From an uncultured Bacilli bacterium (lineage in GTDB: Bacteria > Bacillota_I > Bacilli_A > RF39 > UBA660): a DNA stretch of 20,947 bases. Shown here piece after piece: positions 1-7,086 of this stretch. A program made the position numbers and the translations under genes. Location of the stretch: positions 1 to 20,947 of the forward strand of contig CAKPLX010000016.1 of the NCBI GenBank assembly GCA_934167785.1, read 5' to 3'. Under the pieces are notes generated by a model. That model worked only from the letters and a program-made list of their open reading frames with translations. It was not told the DNA's origin and searched no databases. How positions within the stretch are numbered: the stretch's first letter is position 1; each line of letters starts with the position of its first letter.

Positions 1-1086
1 AGTGATACCTGCGCTAACCATATCTTTCTCGATTGCGTTCATACGGAACTGATAATCTGATACTTCAGTATCACGGATCAGATCTTCCATTTCATCCTCA
101 GCTTCTGGTGCAAAGATAGGAACATTGAGATTATGATACCAATGCTTCACGTATAATAACTTTGCTAATTCTTCCAGATATGTCTGCGAAATCTTATCAA
201 CGTTTGGATTGGATGGTGACACATCAATATCACCGATAGCTGTACTCTTCATATTGAACTGAACCCACTCAATCAAAGCCTTATAAAACTTCTCTTCATT
301 TGGGTATAATTCAAAAGTATTATTAGACCCACGACCTTCAACATCTTCGTATAATGATGCAGGGAATCGTGAATCTGTCTTGTATTCCGACATATCCTCC
401 AACTCATAAGCACCATAAGGCGTGCACAAATCTTTCTTAGCCGGGAGAAAATCTTTCAACTGTGCATTCTCATCCATTAACAAATTGCGATTAGGCAATT
501 TAATAAACAATGGATCTTCTGGACTGTTCTGATACAATGTAACATTTTCTTCTGTGGTTAACTCACTGAACGGCCAACTCTCTTTAATATTCAGAGAAGA
601 AACTCGTGCCTGTGTTGCACCAAAATAAGTAGGACTGAACATAGCTGGTCCGATGTTTGTAGGCATAGTATCTTCTTCTGTCGAAGCAAGATAGTCTACG
701 TAATCCATTACAAAATAAACAGCACAGTGTGCATCAGCTTCTTGCATACCACACTGCAATAACTTATCAGTAATCTTTTTATTGTAAGCATCTGGCAATT
801 CTCTAACATTGAGACTCTGCTGAACCTTTGTTATCAAATTGTATACAACAGTTACATCCTGACATTCTTCCGAGTTAATGATATTTGCTAAAACAATATA
901 CAGTTTATTGCTTGAATCAAGAACTGCAAGCTGCATCTCTGCTTCAGAAGCAAACTGTTGAATTGCGCTTGCTTCATGAATAATTGTTTCAATACCAAAC
1001 ACATCATTTGTTTTAGTATTCTTCAAACCGACGACTATAGGCACAGAATTCCCGTTACCATCAAGTCTACTTACATAAAATACCAT
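1..1086 (-). CDS. Hypothetical protein, C-terminus cut by window edge
   Basis: An uninterrupted reading frame of 362 codons runs from ATG at 1086 off the left edge, so the C-terminus is missing. The start is well supported: an AAGGAGG ribosome binding site lies about 10 bases upstream and an in-frame TAA directly precedes the ATG. The protein begins MVFYVSRLDGNGNSVPIVVG and is soluble-looking, acidic and rich in aromatic residues, with no signal peptide or membrane segment in the visible part. I recognise no domain. It follows the two WXG100-like genes but is separated from them by two hairpins, so it may be a distinct transcriptional unit or a read-through product at a lower level. A role linked to the upstream secretion-like genes is possible only by position. 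Confidence 0.85.
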   Translation of the reverse strand, partial: MVFYVSRLDGNGNSVPIVVGLKNTKTNDVFGIETIIHEASAIQQFASEAEMQLAVLDSSNKLYIVLANIINSEECQDVTVVYNLITKVQQSLNVRELPDAYNKKITDKLLQCGMQEADAHCAVYFVMDYVDYLASTEEDTMPTNIGPAMFSPTYFGATQARVSSLNIKESWPFSELTTEENVTLYQNSPEDPLFIKLPNRNLLMDENAQLKDFLPAKKDLCTPYGAYELEDMSEYKTDSRFPASLYEDVEGRGSNNTFELYPNEEKFYKALIEWVQFNMKSTAIGDIDVSPSNPNVDKISQTYLEELAKLLYVKHWYHNLNVPIFAPEAEDEMEDLIRDTEVSDYQFRMNAIEKDMVSAGIT

Positions 1087-1113
1087 TTAGTGATAACCTC
1101 CTTAATAATAAAG

Positions 1114-1140
1114 CAAGGGAACGCAAATTGCGCTCCCTTG
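1114..1140. terminator. Strong hairpin upstream of the left-edge gene, terminator-like in the plus direction
   Basis: CAAGGGA at 1114-1120 pairs with TCCCTTG at 1134-1140, and the stem continues through CGCAA/TTGCG with one G-U wobble, giving about 12-13 pairs around a tiny loop. On the plus strand it is followed by AATTTTTATC, a good U-tract. On the minus strand it is followed only by CTTTATTATT and then, within about 10 bases, by the ribosome binding site of the next gene. It could be a bidirectional terminator, or a 5' leader stem that protects or regulates the downstream mRNA. Confidence 0.55.
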
Positions 1141-1158
1141 AATTTTTATCTATTTATT

Positions 1159-1190
1159 AAAAACCTGCATAGCTTTCTACGGCTATGCAA
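1159..1190 (-). terminator. Rho-independent terminator after the WXG100-like pair
   Basis: Read on the minus strand, TGCATAGC and GCTATGCA (plus positions 1182-1189 and 1166-1173) form an 8-bp perfect stem, extendable by a wobble and a C-G pair, around an 8-base loop. It is followed by GG and five U residues (A tract at 1159-1163). It lies 10 bases past the stop of the gene at 1200-1535, the expected place for an intrinsic terminator. Confidence 0.7.
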
Positions 1191-1199
1191 GCCAGTTTT

Positions 1200-1535
1200 C
1201 TACATTCTGACAGCGTCAGCGTCAATACCCTGCTTCTTGTAGGAAGTATCTCTTGCTGCAACTGATCCCATATCAGCCTTCTCAAGATACTCAGCGATCT
1301 CCTGAATACCCTTACCATCATCACAGAAACCACGGAAAGACTCGAGATTTGTGTTGTACATATCCTGGAATTTCCGGCAAGCATCAAGAGCCTGTGTAAC
1401 AATGGCATTACCGCCAGCGGCTTCCTCTTCCTTCAAAGTCTGTGCGAGTGTTGTGAATGTGGCAAGCACATCCTCATTGAAAACCTTCTTAAATGATCCA
1501 ATAGAATCATCAATAAGCTGTGGATTAAGTTCCAT
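1200..1535 (-). CDS. Small helical protein, WXG100-like (second of a pair)
   Basis: This 111-residue protein follows the 87-residue gene after 19 bases and has a near-perfect ribosome binding site (AAAGGAGG, about 8 bases from ATG). It is composed almost entirely of helix-forming residues: a first helix around 5-37, a Gly-Gly break at about 41-42, then further helices to about 95 and a polar tail ending DADAVRM. There is no signal peptide. Length, lack of a signal and adjacency to a partner of similar build and to an FtsK-like membrane protein resemble ESAT-6/WXG100 family proteins, which are exported by type VII systems as helical hairpins. A W-x-G motif is not present, and no canonical YxxxD/E tail signal is evident. 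The base composition looks more GC-rich than that of neighbouring genes, which with the strong ribosome binding site suggests high expression. Function is inferred from context. Confidence 0.8.
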   Translation of the reverse strand: MELNPQLIDDSIGSFKKVFNEDVLATFTTLAQTLKEEEAAGGNAIVTQALDACRKFQDMYNTNLESFRGFCDDGKGIQEIAEYLEKADMGSVAARDTSYKKQGIDADAVRM

Positions 1536-1554
1536 GCTATCGTCCTCCTTTCCG

Positions 1555-1818
1555 TTAATTTAATGCTTCATTAAGCTTAGAGTACTGCTCGTGTACACGA
1601 CCAAGTACTGCAACCAGATCTGTCGCTGCCTGCAACAGTGCGGCTGTACCTTCAGCAAAAGACTTACCGCTGTTAATGAACTTCTGTGAACCAGAAGCTT
1701 CGGTCATCTCCTCGATATTATCCATACCCTTGCGGATGGAAGGCACTGTATTGCCCTCAAGCTCTTCGATAGATGCCTTGATCTTTGGAATAAACTCCGG
1801 ATTAAGCTGCTGTACCAT
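1555..1818 (-). CDS. Small helical-hairpin protein, WXG100-like (first of a pair)
   Basis: An 87-residue protein with a strong purine-rich ribosome binding site (AAAGGGGGAAA) before ATG at 1818. The sequence suggests two long amphipathic helices, about 8-42 and 46-86, with the turn at ASGSQKF near residue 43, where WXG100 proteins carry W-x-G. No Trp is present, so the motif is degenerate or absent. The C-terminus (HEQYSKLNEALN) resembles the flexible tail that carries an export signal in Esx proteins, although a strict YxxxD/E is not matched. There is no signal peptide. It is followed closely by the 111-residue gene and preceded by the FtsK-like membrane protein gene, an arrangement typical of type VII secretion loci. 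It could instead be a structural or regulatory hairpin protein of an unknown system. Confidence 0.8.
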   Translation of the reverse strand: MVQQLNPEFIPKIKASIEELEGNTVPSIRKGMDNIEEMTEASGSQKFINSGKSFAEGTAALLQAATDLVAVLGRVHEQYSKLNEALN

Positions 1819-1860
1819 AGTTTATTTCCCCCTTTCATTATTTATACTTTTTAATATAAT

Positions 1861-1892
1861 TAAGGATTAAAAATAAAGGTTTTTAATCCTTA
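1861..1892 (-). terminator. Perfect 13-bp inverted repeat between the FtsK-like gene and the WXG100-like pair
   Basis: TAAGGATTAAAAA at 1861-1873 is perfectly complementary to TTTTTAATCCTTA at 1880-1892, with a 6-base loop. The stem covers the stop codon of the upstream gene. The minus-strand product lacks a clean U-run after the stem, so it may be a weak terminator, an mRNA 3'-end stabiliser or an RNase processing site. Just downstream (about 1841-1846) a TATAAA hexamer could serve as a -10 box for the small-protein genes, but I see no convincing -35. Confidence 0.4.
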
Positions 1893-3694
1893 TGTTTAAT
1901 TAAGTTTTCACTAACGAATTCTTTAGCCCTCTTAAGTAAACTTCCGTCCTGTAATAAATAAATACCTTCAGAACTTTCTACAAGTTCTTCTGCTAAGTCT
2001 CCCATCTCATAAAAAACATCTTTTTTGATAAACAGATGGACAAAAATACCAAGTGGGCCACCTAATCGATATAACTGTTGCATATTCAAGTCGCTCAAAA
2101 CACGATTTTCTGGGTTCTGATAAAATACAAATTCGTAAGACTCAGTTAATGAATCTGATTCCACCATAGCTTGATTGTATGCAGCGATATTATCATAATC
2201 TTGCCGAATCGCAGCGACGCGAGTATTAATACTCGCAACTAAATCATCTATGGTCTCTTTTATTTTCTCTTTATCACCTATTATCCTAAATAAACTATTT
2301 ATAGCCTCATCATTATCTGGATTGTTAGGCTTGAAAGGCAGATAATCAATACCTAAGTCTTGTGTGTCAATTATTGTACAATTCATATTATGCGGACTGA
2401 GCTTTATTCTAAGCTGTAATAGGATCAATCGAATAAAATTCGAGACATCCTTACTGTCATTATAAAGAAAAAGCATACCAGCCTGTAAATGTGTAAAATA
2501 AGTTGGTTTCGACTTTTTTATATCAACAATGAACTGTGGATTAAAGATAGGACTTGTTCCTATCTTTTGCAAATCCAAATATTCACTTTGTACATTACCA
2601 GCTATTGCATGCAATTGATGCTCTAATTCCTGCAATTCATTCTGCGCCTCGTTAAGACTATGCTGTAAAGAATCCTTCTCATCTTTCAGTTGCTCCAAAC
2701 GCTTATTATTTATTTTAATGGCATTACTATATCTCGACTGTAAATCTGTATCATCAAAAGTAAATGATTGCATTGCAGACATAGTTGCAGAATCTTTTCT
2801 TCGCTTAAGAGAATCCAATTCCTCCTGTGCTTGTAACAATTGCGCATCATATTGTTCCTGCGTTTCTTGCAATAAAGCTTGCTGCCGCTCTAATGCTTTA
2901 TTACGTAAAGACTCGTCAATCAATTTCAAATTATCCTTAACTGTTTTCTGTGCAATTAAGGCTGAAAAAATTCTATAGTGTTTGTTAACATTATAAAATA
3001 GTAAAACTCCTAGAAATAAAACATAGAACGGAAATAAAAATTTTCCGGCAACCGCCACAAGAACAACAAGTAAAATAGATAAAATACCAAAAGAAACTTT
3101 AGCGGTCTTTTCATTTTTCTCTAAAGAGGGTATACGTACAAGCTGCAAAATTTTATCTATTAACTTATCAACCCAAGAGCCGCTTCCCATATGCTCTATC
3201 ATACGACTTTGTTTGTTAAAGTATTTGATAACCTCTTCTATCTCTTCAGAGGACATTGCAATTTCCTGTGTCTCAAACTGGCCTTCTAGCTCATTTTGAA
3301 AACGCGGACTTATAGTTTTAGTTAATTGCTCTTGTAATACTGCCAGTGATGCTCTGACCTCAGCTGTAATAGCTTGTTCATCAGAGTATTGTGATGCGAT
3401 ATCCATACACTTGATACGATCAATTTCATTATCGTATTCTTGTTGTGTCTGTGATATCTGATGTTGTAGAGACTGTATTTCATTATTCACATCAGCAACG
3501 CTCTGCTGCACAAACTCCTGTTGTGCTGTGTCTTTTTCTTGCCGCAGATTTAGCTGAAATGTTGATTCAGCTTTATCCACAGCTCTTCTTATTTCTCTCT
3601 GGTCTTCTTCATTCCGACTAAGATTACGCTTTATTCCTACAATATCTTTACGTACACGATCAATTGATTTCTTAATCTCATTATATGTACTCAT
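1883..3694 (-). CDS. Membrane-anchored coiled-coil protein with degenerate FtsK/SpoIIIE (EssC-like) domain
   Basis: A protein of 603 residues. Residues 1-130 are a charged, Gln/Glu-rich coiled coil. A hydrophobic hairpin at about 200-235 gives two membrane segments with a very short connection. A second coiled coil spans about 245-370. The C-terminal part (about 380-600) follows the HerA/FtsK plan: a strand before the P-loop position, a helix ending in LSPHNMNCTIID (matching FtsK 'Y-S-P-x-x-L-x-x-x-L-I-D'), a region with IGDKEKIKETIDDL and NTRVAAI, and the typical DNIAAYNQ. Where Walker A should be it has NDSKDVSN, with no GxxxxGKS, and the Walker B position reads FVFYQN instead of a hydrophobic run ending in D-E, so ATP hydrolysis is unlikely. 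The start is ATG at 3694, in a TAATG overlap with the exonuclease stop; a GTG six bases upstream is possible. The next genes are WXG100-like. Domain assignment is by eye. Confidence 0.85.
   Translation of the reverse strand: MSTYNEIKKSIDRVRKDIVGIKRNLSRNEEDQREIRRAVDKAESTFQLNLRQEKDTAQQEFVQQSVADVNNEIQSLQHQISQTQQEYDNEIDRIKCMDIASQYSDEQAITAEVRASLAVLQEQLTKTISPRFQNELEGQFETQEIAMSSEEIEEVIKYFNKQSRMIEHMGSGSWVDKLIDKILQLVRIPSLEKNEKTAKVSFGILSILLVVLVAVAGKFLFPFYVLFLGVLLFYNVNKHYRIFSALIAQKTVKDNLKLIDESLRNKALERQQALLQETQEQYDAQLLQAQEELDSLKRRKDSATMSAMQSFTFDDTDLQSRYSNAIKINNKRLEQLKDEKDSLQHSLNEAQNELQELEHQLHAIAGNVQSEYLDLQKIGTSPIFNPQFIVDIKKSKPTYFTHLQAGMLFLYNDSKDVSNFIRLILLQLRIKLSPHNMNCTIIDTQDLGIDYLPFKPNNPDNDEAINSLFRIIGDKEKIKETIDDLVASINTRVAAIRQDYDNIAAYNQAMVESDSLTESYEFVFYQNPENRVLSDLNMQQLYRLGGPLGIFVHLFIKKDVFYEMGDLAEELVESSEGIYLLQDGSLLKRAKEFVSENLIKHKD
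2219..2236. repeat. 18-bp perfect palindrome inside coding sequence
   Basis: The half-site GCGAGTATT is followed immediately by its reverse complement AATACTCGC. It lies in the FtsK-like domain of the membrane protein gene (near the NTRVAAI codons) and is one of several long palindromes inside genes of this window. Confidence 0.8.
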
Positions 3695-4314
3695 TAGCAC
3701 ATTAACTTAGGTGCAAAATACTTGAACACCAAGTACGAAGTGTACACATCATAAGCAGCATTATGATATGACAACTCAGGATCCAAATTACACGTTATAG
3801 CAAGTTTGGCAAATGCTTTCTGAATATCCTCCTTACTATATGGCAATCTTTCAACGATCTGGTATAACTTATGACCACCTCTACCAGGGAAAATCATTCT
3901 CATTCCCTGAAGCAAGCAAGCATTAGATTTGCCCGGAACCTTAATAAATTTTGGTAAATCCTTGCCGAAATCGAAAGGTTCTAATCCATTGTTTACCAGT
4001 GTCTGATTTACCAAACGTTTATCAAACTCAATGTTATATGAAACCCAACACAAATCCGGATACTGTTCCAAGATTTTGAGCATCTCAAAGAAATTATCCT
4101 CAAAAGTTTTACCGTCGGAAAGCTTTTTAAGAATCTCTTTGGAAATACCATGCACCTTCAAAGCTCCCGGATCAATTGTCTGCTGTGTATCACAATAAAA
4201 ATTAAAAAACTTCTTTAATGCGAACTTCTCATCAAACAATAATCCTGAAAACTGAATAACTTCATCTTTATTAGTCATTCCGGTTGACTCTACATCAAAT
4301 AAGAAATAATTCAT
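3694..4314 (-). CDS. DnaQ-like DEDDh 3'-5' exonuclease
   Basis: A 206-residue protein of the RNase T/DnaQ exonuclease superfamily, which removes nucleotides from 3' ends with two metal ions. All three exonuclease motifs are visible: ExoI FDVESTG with D7 and E9, ExoII NIEFDKR with D98, and ExoIII YHNAAYDVYT with H184 and D189, the DEDDh signature. The intermediate segment IDPGALKVHGIS is also typical of the family. It is a single-domain protein of about the size of the DnaQ epsilon catalytic domain, without a polymerase or GIY-YIG fusion. It starts one base after the TAA of the upstream gene and overlaps the next gene by one base (TAATG), so it is translated within an operon. A role in proofreading, repair or RNA 3'-end trimming cannot be separated from sequence; replication-like genes further upstream make a DNA role plausible. 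Confidence 0.93.
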   Translation of the reverse strand: MNYFLFDVESTGMTNKDEVIQFSGLLFDEKFALKKFFNFYCDTQQTIDPGALKVHGISKEILKKLSDGKTFEDNFFEMLKILEQYPDLCWVSYNIEFDKRLVNQTLVNNGLEPFDFGKDLPKFIKVPGKSNACLLQGMRMIFPGRGGHKLYQIVERLPYSKEDIQKAFAKLAITCNLDPELSYHNAAYDVYTSYLVFKYFAPKLMC

Positions 4315-4315
4315 A

Positions 4316-5209
4316 TTAATACCGTCCTTTTACATATTTCGTACCATTAGAACAAGTCTGATCAATAGTCAAATATAAACCATCTTCCAACGGAATCTTA
4401 ATACATTTAAGGGTAGGGAACATTGAAACATAATCCCCGATGTGCACCCCTATCTCTTTCAACAGCTCACTGTAGGTTATATTATTTGCTAAAGCAATAT
4501 CCAGAAGATTTGTGTACAGAGCTGTATCTTCAAGACCAACAACCGCTAAGTATTCCAAATTTTTACAAGCAAACTTCAAGTTTGCTGTTTTTCCATATAA
4601 TACTGCTGTAATAGCTTTCTGGCAGATTCGAGTAAACTCAGCTGCTGTTATATCTACATCAGCAACGCACACATTATTGTATACACAAGCTTCTCTGACT
4701 GATGATTTCAAGTACCGCAACTCACCTTTTGCTTCACTTAAAGCAGTAAAGACTGTAGCAGGTGACACTCTTAACTGTCTCAGATAATTCAAATGTTTTG
4801 AAAACTCAAAAGAGTTTTCACCAATATCAATAATTGTGTGACAACAATTACTGAAGTGCGCATAGCACAAATCAAAAATCAGCTGTTTGTCTCTAGCTAA
4901 AGCTTTTACCTTACTTGGACGTATCAACTGAGCCGCCTCTTTTTCACCAACATGAGCCTTATATTTCTCATAAGACTCGTTATCATAGACAGCTTTAGCT
5001 CGTAACTGCGCTATCTCCTTTGCAGAAAAGTTGCTTACCCGATTATAGCCTAAGAAGTTATAGCATGCTTCCTCAACAGTACGCTTTGTTTCATTTGCAA
5101 ACTTAAAAACTTCATCCCCCATCGGTGTTGAAATAATGCCATCAAAAGTACCATGTATCTCATAGTAATTTTGAACTAATCTTCTTTGTAAATAACTAGG
5201 AGTTTCCAT
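4316..5209 (-). CDS. Hypothetical protein, 297 residues
   Basis: I do not recognise this family. The start at 5209 overlaps the previous gene by 14 bases and has GAGGTGA about 8 bases upstream. The product is soluble, largely helical, with no signal peptide or membrane segment. Several Cys residues are scattered (for example FSNCCHT around 117-121 and REACVYNNVCVADV around 175), without a clear CxxC pair arrangement. It is the last of four similarly sized unrecognised proteins whose genes overlap one another and directly precedes the DnaQ-like exonuclease. Co-translation suggests a shared complex or pathway, but nothing in the sequence names it. Confidence 0.85.
   Translation of the reverse strand: METPSYLQRRLVQNYYEIHGTFDGIISTPMGDEVFKFANETKRTVEEACYNFLGYNRVSNFSAKEIAQLRAKAVYDNESYEKYKAHVGEKEAAQLIRPSKVKALARDKQLIFDLCYAHFSNCCHTIIDIGENSFEFSKHLNYLRQLRVSPATVFTALSEAKGELRYLKSSVREACVYNNVCVADVDITAAEFTRICQKAITAVLYGKTANLKFACKNLEYLAVVGLEDTALYTNLLDIALANNITYSELLKEIGVHIGDYVSMFPTLKCIKIPLEDGLYLTIDQTCSNGTKYVKGRY
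4799..4820. repeat. Intragenic inverted repeat, 9-bp arms
   Basis: TGAAAACTC at 4799-4807 and GAGTTTTCA at 4812-4820 are perfect reverse complements separated by AAAA. The repeat lies inside the 297-residue protein gene. Arms of this length could arise by chance; it is listed because longer examples occur nearby. Confidence 0.6.
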
Positions 5210-5906
5210 AAAGTATCACCTCATTCATTGTAATTTTGTTTCTAGCTAATTGCAGTAACAGACTTCTTACATCTACATCAGCATCAACTTTTACAGCCTG
5301 ATAATAGCTATACACTAATAAAGCTAATGCAGTATCTGATTCCGTAACACGCTTTACATGTTTATAGCGATGCAATAAGCTTTCCATGGTTTGTGTTGCT
5401 ACATTTAATTTATATAAATCCGCAAATGTTTGTAATACCTTGGTATCCGATAATAGCAATGACAATGATGTACCTGACATAACAAGAGGCTCAAACACAT
5501 TTCCCTTAAAATAGCTGTATAATCTACCAGTAGGGTCATCCTCTCTGTAATAAGATGCAATATAAGGCTGCATCTCTTCACATAAAATAAGCTCATGTAA
5601 AGAGTACTCTGGCAATTTCTGCAAATTGGCCTGTACTTCTTTTAGGAGCTCCTGATAAGTGGATGTTTTAGTAAATTTTGCAATAATAGCGGCTCTATTA
5701 ACATTCTCCATGGAGAATGTTAAATTGCTTATACTATCATTAAGAAAATTACTTACTGCTATTTTAGATTTTGCGGTTAAGCCTTTATAAAATGCTCTAT
5801 GTCTGTATAACTGCATCTGATTAACATCATCCGTTAACCCATCAATTAAATTAAAAAGAATGCAATCTTCTGCAGTATTAAAAAAATTAACTGCGTATTC
5901 ACTCAT
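5196..5906 (-). CDS. Hypothetical protein, 236 residues
   Basis: An unrecognised, helix-rich soluble protein. The open frame extends to an upstream ATG at 6008, but the supported start is ATG at 5906 (MSEYAVNFFNTAEDC), which has GGAGG seven bases upstream and overlaps the end of the preceding gene by only 8 bases. The alternative would overlap by more than 100. There is no signal peptide, membrane segment or recognisable catalytic motif. The gene contains the 26-bp perfect palindrome at 5698-5723. It sits in the middle of a four-gene overlapping set, so translational coupling with neighbours is expected. Confidence 0.85.
   Translation of the reverse strand: MSEYAVNFFNTAEDCILFNLIDGLTDDVNQMQLYRHRAFYKGLTAKSKIAVSNFLNDSISNLTFSMENVNRAAIIAKFTKTSTYQELLKEVQANLQKLPEYSLHELILCEEMQPYIASYYREDDPTGRLYSYFKGNVFEPLVMSGTSLSLLLSDTKVLQTFADLYKLNVATQTMESLLHRYKHVKRVTESDTALALLVYSYYQAVKVDADVDVRSLLLQLARNKITMNEVILYGNS
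5698..5723. repeat. 26-bp perfect palindrome inside coding sequence
   Basis: The half-site TTAACATTCTCCA at 5698-5710 is followed directly by its exact reverse complement at 5711-5723, with no spacer. It lies within the 236-residue protein gene, around the codons for LTFSMENVN. Perfect symmetry over 26 bp is not required by the encoded protein. It could be a dimeric protein binding site, a cruciform or the product of a template-switch event. Confidence 0.85.
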
Positions 5907-7086
5907 TCTGTACCTCCATAAGAAGCTCACAATCTGAAATGATACTGTACAACAACTCTGTTGTGATAGATCCATCAACTGGTAAAGCACCAATCCGTGA
6001 AAGAACACCTCTTTCTTTATCTACTTCATAAAATAAGGAATCTATATTGACATAACCATTCAGAACTTCTAATTCTTTTTCAATTTTCTTTCTCTCCTCT
6101 TCAGAAGAAATCTTACTTGCCATCCCTGCAAGATTTGTAAGTAATTCCTCGAAATCTGCTACAGAATAACAAGCTTTATAGCCAGGAATTACTTCAGAAG
6201 CTGAACTTCTGACATATACTTTTCGACTCTTAGAAGGAAAATCTTCTAAATCTGGACGCATCATACCGACCACGACACGATAAAGAAACTCAGGTGTAAA
6301 CCTCATAAAACGTTTAAGATTCAAAGCCTGACAAATCTCTTTATGCGTAAGCATATAACATCGTAACTTATTATTTACTACTACTTCACGACTGTTACCC
6401 ACTGCTGTCTGCATAAGACGTGTATGCATAAAGAGCGTGTTGTCTGGATCATCCATTAAGGGGTTATATACATAATCGTACTGAATAATGACTGGGACGA
6501 AAGCACGCATTGTGTTGTAAAAAGGAACTTTCTTATAACATCTATTTACTATTCTGCGCATAAGTTTATTATAAATAAACTTATAATAATTGCTATAAGA
6601 CTGCTTCCGGAACTCTGTCAATAAAGGAACTAATGAATGATAAGGCACTCTGTCATCCCCAATCCGCAAATCCTGATTTTTCTGATTAGTAGTAATCATT
6701 GTACGTGCAATCTTGTATAACACACTTTCAATGATAACAAGTCCCATTTCACTGTCTACATCAACTCGCATATAAGAAGCATTAAAATTAAACTCACTGG
6801 TGTATGTACCCAATGTTCGTTTTATAACAGCTTCTGTTAGCTTTGGTAACACATCAGCAGTAACATAAATCTTCTCTGCCATAGATAAAGTCTTACCATT
6901 GCTGTCAATCTTCTTTTCACGTATAAAAAACTCCAGTTGCGTTCCAACAAGCTCGGCATATACCGTTTTTGATCTGAACATAAAGTATCTACCGTCAACG
7001 ACTAATGCCATTTCTGCTGTATTAAAACTTTTCAATGCCACAGAAATAGCATTTTTTATGTATAAATCATCTCGTACTGATGTCAT
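5899..7086 (-). CDS. Hypothetical protein, 395 residues
   Basis: I do not recognise this family. The start ATG at 7086 overlaps the preceding stop in an ATGA arrangement and has GGAGGTG about 5 bases upstream. The protein is soluble and basic in its middle third (FRKQSYSNYYKFIYNKLMRR, then CYKK), rich in Tyr, Phe and Arg, and has an acidic Lys/Glu helix near 325-345 (SSEEERKKIEKELE). The basic aromatic middle region would fit nucleic-acid binding, but no named domain is seen. It belongs to the overlapping four-gene block ahead of the exonuclease. Confidence 0.87.
   Translation of the reverse strand: MTSVRDDLYIKNAISVALKSFNTAEMALVVDGRYFMFRSKTVYAELVGTQLEFFIREKKIDSNGKTLSMAEKIYVTADVLPKLTEAVIKRTLGTYTSEFNFNASYMRVDVDSEMGLVIIESVLYKIARTMITTNQKNQDLRIGDDRVPYHSLVPLLTEFRKQSYSNYYKFIYNKLMRRIVNRCYKKVPFYNTMRAFVPVIIQYDYVYNPLMDDPDNTLFMHTRLMQTAVGNSREVVVNNKLRCYMLTHKEICQALNLKRFMRFTPEFLYRVVVGMMRPDLEDFPSKSRKVYVRSSASEVIPGYKACYSVADFEELLTNLAGMASKISSEEERKKIEKELEVLNGYVNIDSLFYEVDKERGVLSRIGALPVDGSITTELLYSIISDCELLMEVQNE
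6560..6584. repeat. Intragenic inverted repeat, 10-bp arms
   Basis: ATAAGTTTAT at 6560-6569 and ATAAACTTAT at 6575-6584 are perfect reverse complements with a 5-base loop. The repeat is AT-rich and lies in the 395-residue protein gene at the YKFIYNKLM codons. AT-rich composition raises the chance of coincidence. Confidence 0.65.
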
